Source of the DNA: Candidatus Gastranaerophilales bacterium HUM_1
GTDB taxonomy: Bacteria; Cyanobacteriota; Vampirovibrionia; Gastranaerophilales; Gastranaerophilaceae
NCBI GenBank assembly: GCA_002103105.1
Contig: DAAY01000003.1
Location: forward strand, 186,001 to 250,000
DNA length: 64,000 nucleotides
Direction of reading: 5' to 3'
This document shows positions 62,101 through 64,000 of this stretch, piece after piece. The translations under genes were made by a program, and so were the position numbers. The notes beneath the pieces were generated by a model. It saw nothing but the letters and a program-made list of their open reading frames with translations, was not told the DNA's origin and ran no database searches. The first letter of the stretch is position 1, and each line of letters begins with the position of its first letter.

Positions 62101-62480
62101 TAGGTACAGGTATGCATGTTGCAGAAGATAAGTCTTCTGATAAAACTGCAAATGCAAATACTAATATTCAAAATCAAAAATTACCTAAACAATCTAATAA
62201 ACAGGCAGAAACAACTGTTCCTCAACCAGGTTCAGATAGTTGGTATAAAGATTTAAACCCTAAAAAGTCAGATGTAGCTGCTATGTTAGAAGAAGAAAAA
62301 ATTGAATCTAAAAAAGCAAGAATTGTTGAAGAACAATCAAATAAAAATACTGATTTACATTTTGCTCAAAAGGATTACAATATGATGGATGAAGATGGTT
62401 TCACTTCTGCTCCAGCATTTGTATCTAATTCAAGAAGAAAAGGCAAGAAATTCGATAAGAAACCATATTGGTTGGGATAA
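59148..62480 (+). CDS. Very large helical protein of unknown function
   Basis: 1110 residues, no family recognised. No signal or membrane segment. Charged helical arrays fill about 50-680, with repeated FLKDSP/KKFISENPD-like turns. It has a Ser/Thr/Asn-rich low-complexity linker (about 685-770, TPTTSNPIKQQGVGSDVAKA), a further helical domain (about 775-965) with LSEEEIIKAIASGEISLADV, and a second linker before an acidic/basic C-terminal end (NSRRKGKKFDKKPYWLG). Composition (Lys, Glu, Ser, Ala) and linkers suggest a multi-domain scaffold or a large exported effector-like protein. It is by far the longest gene in the window. Confidence 0.65.
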   Translation: MELKGVNDITKEKKVAVVETTTAGSSSSSKIVINFSTSESKNPKSTEKLPTHSEELVVKNPSMKNSSKMEVFRVGAEKYLSTSGLKNIKNSEELVKYLEEKPNKTNEEKKLLAQYQAISSGVVEPLVTYKELSKIENKENIPFLTADKYFSKTDEKYQKMSEEQKKQYCKQQILELADTVSTSSTPMEEKVIKATELFEVLNSSEISVEDYKKLSKNEQVQLYRDHQLQKMKELKDLVPIETRQKWATMKPPMSADDKLKEYAKAFLNKYDSDFSAIKDDDKKDLYISAQANSMISKFLPNWKETDPKIKEMMFSSIVGTIDALTEANMSFDEFQAKPQSQKVKFLKDSPNNVEISKMSSEEISLNLAIFDYAKKNKNTPTVKELKKFISENPDYENKDAMLNALEMRSRLFGKNAKVQDVETYKQRALEHGISAEEQIQKDFKDFGKLNAKARTKRIRDMLLKADGDEALITQIKNLVLESGFKEAKFNTILADTETHKRMACNATLNNNPKAMKAAIDMGDKIGDIKSTQVIACSAPVLMEAKAGQALGVDLANENSKYLESYTTGVNQRSDAVAYSAAVVQSENMSPAGRAVYTQSAVKTASAEQQVEYGREFSKLDYPEVTEGLAAASKYVDKSVKNQYNSYVEQAIKNYPPEQQAKIRKALETGEISSETLEKTTVATNSNKTEKSAESTGNKADSQNHAATPTTSNPIKQQGVGSDVAKAPSATNSPSRTSVTETPSVSSVTSNDRISGVNTVSEVSSSKVSSSTNLTDSEAQELTEKAQVVLDKIEDFIKTQKASIEKYEAEKTEKAEHLSEEEIIKAIASGEISLADVKLSKEEVASLKDTITVLFEKNSVSTAYKKLVSKFGKLEDVFLRAFAENADSSTLRSFAGDFRNNTDVILRLFKYSKDNSLLAFLPKDTIVALFGKEIDGSEIPQSILWEIISEFEQKGETDKADKFRAFLKEGAGVQTTQVQTATNNTLGTGMHVAEDKSSDKTANANTNIQNQKLPKQSNKQAETTVPQPGSDSWYKDLNPKKSDVAAMLEEEKIESKKARIVEEQSNKNTDLHFAQKDYNMMDEDGFTSAPAFVSNSRRKGKKFDKKPYWLG

Positions 62481-62496
62481 TGCAGTATGTCCTTGC

Positions 62497-62525
62497 TTGA
62501 TTTAAAAATGTTTTCATGGTGTAAT
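62497..62525 (+). promoter_or_regulatory. Promoter upstream of ispH
   Basis: TTGATT (62497-62502), 17-bp spacer, TGTAAT (62520-62525). A short stem GCAAG/CTTGC lies just after. Confidence 0.5.
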
Positions 62526-62578
62526 GGTCTTACAGCAAGATTTTCTTGCGAGTTCATTTGAAAGAAGACAATTAAAAA

Positions 62579-63439
62579 TTGCCGAAAGAAATTACATTAG
62601 CTAAATTTGCAGGTTTTTGTTATGGAGTAAAAAGAGCTGTAACAACTGTAAAAAAATTAAAAAGTGAAAACCCAGACCGTAATATTTGTGTGCTTGGAGA
62701 ATTGATTCATAATACACAGGTTATTGAAGAATTGAACGCAATGGGTATAAAATCTCTTAAAGAACTTCCTAAACAAGGGGATGGCATTTGTGTTGTTCGC
62801 AGTCATGGGGAAAGCCCTGAGGTGTTTAAGCAAATAGAGAATGCGGGTTTTGAAGTTTATGATTTGACTTGTCCGGATGTTAAAAAGGTTCAACAAAAGG
62901 CTATTGAACTTGCACAAAATAATTATTTCTTGGTTATTGTTGGAAAAGCTACTCATCCAGAAGTAATTGCAATAAAAGCTAATGCAGAACAATTTAGTAA
63001 AAATGTTTTGGTTGCAACTGAACCAGAAGAATTAAAAGCATTTGAGCAAGAATTGAAATCCGCAAAGAAAATAGGCGTAGTTGTACAGACAACGCAAATG
63101 ATTTCAACTTTGAATAAAATTGTTGAATATTTAACTCCACTAACAAAAGAATTGCTTATTGCTAATACTATTTGTAAAAGTACTTCAATGCGTCAATCTG
63201 AAGCTAAGGAATTGGCTAAAAAAAGTGATTTAATGATTGTTGTTGGTTCAAAGAAAAGTGCAAATACAACTCATTTGGCTGAAATTTTAAAAAATATTAC
63301 TCCAACTATTCATATTGAAACAGAGCAAGAGTTGGATAATTACAAAGATTTAATTGAGAAATCACAAAAAATATCAATTACAGCTGGGGCTTCAACTCCA
63401 GATAGTGTGATAGAAAAAGTTATAGAAAAAATAAAATAA
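62579..63439 (+). CDS. ispH: 4-hydroxy-3-methylbut-2-enyl diphosphate reductase IspH
   Basis: Last step of the MEP isoprenoid pathway; an iron-sulfur enzyme. 286 residues. AGFCYGVKRAV carries the first cluster Cys (C14), DLTCPDVKKVQ the second, and NTICKSTSMRQSEA the third; SHGESPEV, KATHPEV and ITAGASTPDSVIE are typical. The start is a TTG (62579-62581): no ATG fits, and family members begin only a few residues before AGFC. It uses the bacterial IspH form, not the longer cyanobacterial one. rpsA follows 49 bp later, a common ispH-rpsA linkage. Confidence 0.95.
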   Translation: MPKEITLAKFAGFCYGVKRAVTTVKKLKSENPDRNICVLGELIHNTQVIEELNAMGIKSLKELPKQGDGICVVRSHGESPEVFKQIENAGFEVYDLTCPDVKKVQQKAIELAQNNYFLVIVGKATHPEVIAIKANAEQFSKNVLVATEPEELKAFEQELKSAKKIGVVVQTTQMISTLNKIVEYLTPLTKELLIANTICKSTSMRQSEAKELAKKSDLMIVVGSKKSANTTHLAEILKNITPTIHIETEQELDNYKDLIEKSQKISITAGASTPDSVIEKVIEKIK

Positions 63440-63488
63440 TAAGTTGGTCATTCAACGAAAATCAATAAAGAAAAGGAGAATAAAACAA

Positions 63489-64000
63489 ATGACACAAGCA
63501 ACATTAGACGATTTCGAAAAACTATTAGAAGAAAGTTTTTCAAACAGCCACTCTGTCGCTGATATCGTAGAAGGTACTGTTTTGAAAAAAGAACAAGATG
63601 GTTACCTAGTAAGCGTACGTGGTGCTAAAACAGAAGCATTCTTACCAAACAGAGAAATTTCTTCAGCAGAAGAAGCAGCTCCAGTTGAACTTGGTGATGT
63701 TAAAGAATTTTACGTATTGAAAGAAGAAAATGATGAAGACGGAATGTTATTATCATTGAAAAGACTTGCATTTGCTCAAGCTTGGGCTCAACTTAATGAT
63801 GCAAAAGTTCAAGGCGATACAATTCTTGCAAAAGTTGTTTCAGTTGTAAAAGGTGGTGTGTTGGTTGATGTAGCTGATTTGAAAGGTTTCATCCCATCAT
63901 CTCAACTTAGAACTGGAACTCCATTCGATGGTTTGTTAGATCAAAAAATCGAAGTTAAAGTTCTTGAAGCTGATCCTAAGAAAAACAAACTTATCTTATC
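63489..64000 (+). CDS. rpsA: 30S ribosomal protein S1, N-terminal part (cut by window end)
   Basis: 170 codons are present. The ATG at 63489 has AAGGAG 10 nt upstream. The first S1 RNA-binding domain begins near residue 24 (VEGTVLKKEQDGYLVSVRG, then AFLPNREI), the second near 105 (ILAKVVSVVKGGVLVDVADL, then KGFIPSSQLR). This is the rpsA pattern, and ispH upstream supports it. Confidence 0.93.
   Translation, partial: MTQATLDDFEKLLEESFSNSHSVADIVEGTVLKKEQDGYLVSVRGAKTEAFLPNREISSAEEAAPVELGDVKEFYVLKEENDEDGMLLSLKRLAFAQAWAQLNDAKVQGDTILAKVVSVVKGGVLVDVADLKGFIPSSQLRTGTPFDGLLDQKIEVKVLEADPKKNKLIL

Noticed and set aside
1..64000. CRISPR array, IS element, prophage or integrase
   Set aside because: No regularly spaced repeats, transposase, terminal inverted repeats or phage structural genes were seen.

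Overview
The window is AT-rich bacterial chromosome using the standard code (TGA is used as a stop, for example at 59034-59036). Its gene content points to a non-photosynthetic relative of cyanobacteria, most likely a gut Vampirovibrionia/Melainabacteria (Gastranaerophilales) lineage; this is inferred from gene content, with no 16S rRNA gene present. Cyanobacteria-type markers are an LdpA-like iron-sulfur protein (3149-4093), a Ycf45/R3H-type AAA ATPase (52105-53727), the yggS-sepF pair (9235-10437) and an NblS/Hik33-like sensor kinase (30975-32786). HydG, a candidate Re-type citrate synthase and a CooC/short-MetE/FolD locus point to a fermentative anaerobe. An outer-membrane porin and TonB-type proteins indicate two membranes.

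Layout. 1-11.9 kb is mostly minus strand: hydG (cut by the window edge), glmU, a phosphopantetheinyl transferase, ldpA, an anchored serine hydrolase, the one-carbon cluster (short MetE-like protein, CooC-like ATPase, folD), rplI, yggS-sepF and a ROK glucokinase. 12.2-24.3 kb holds a large coiled-coil-ended protein, mutL, an orphan DNA methyltransferase, lysS, a ruvC-to-mtnA plus-strand run, a membrane-anchored Hsp20-like protein and a histidine kinase/double-receiver pair. 24.4-34.2 kb holds a parvulin, dnaA-ruvA-MFS, a tRNA with CAU anticodon, ogt, the large sensor kinase and a membrane zinc-protease candidate. 34.3-46.5 kb holds the citrate-synthase candidate, a TPR/phosphoesterase/metallo-beta-lactamase run, lineage-specific membrane proteins, a tethered thioredoxin, a sigma-70 factor and a porin. 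46.5-64 kb holds a PLP decarboxylase, the flagellar export operon (fliY/N-like, fliO, fliP, fliQ, fliR), the R3H ATPase, ribE-ribBA, a FliK-like candidate, large unknown proteins, ispH and the start of rpsA.

How the parts relate. DNA repair and recombination genes (mutL, ruvC, ruvA, ogt) are spread among housekeeping genes. The flagellar-type export gate, a FliK-like candidate and a family of proteins with flagellin-like coiled ends suggest an export apparatus with possibly lineage-specific cargo (inference). The most distinctive DNA-level pattern is a set of at least eleven genes whose start codon lies exactly 6 nt after a -10-like hexamer, which predicts leaderless mRNAs. A sequence close to the cyanobacterial HLR1 element lies upstream of the sigma factor gene. 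No phage, IS element, CRISPR array, rRNA operon or replication origin was recognised.
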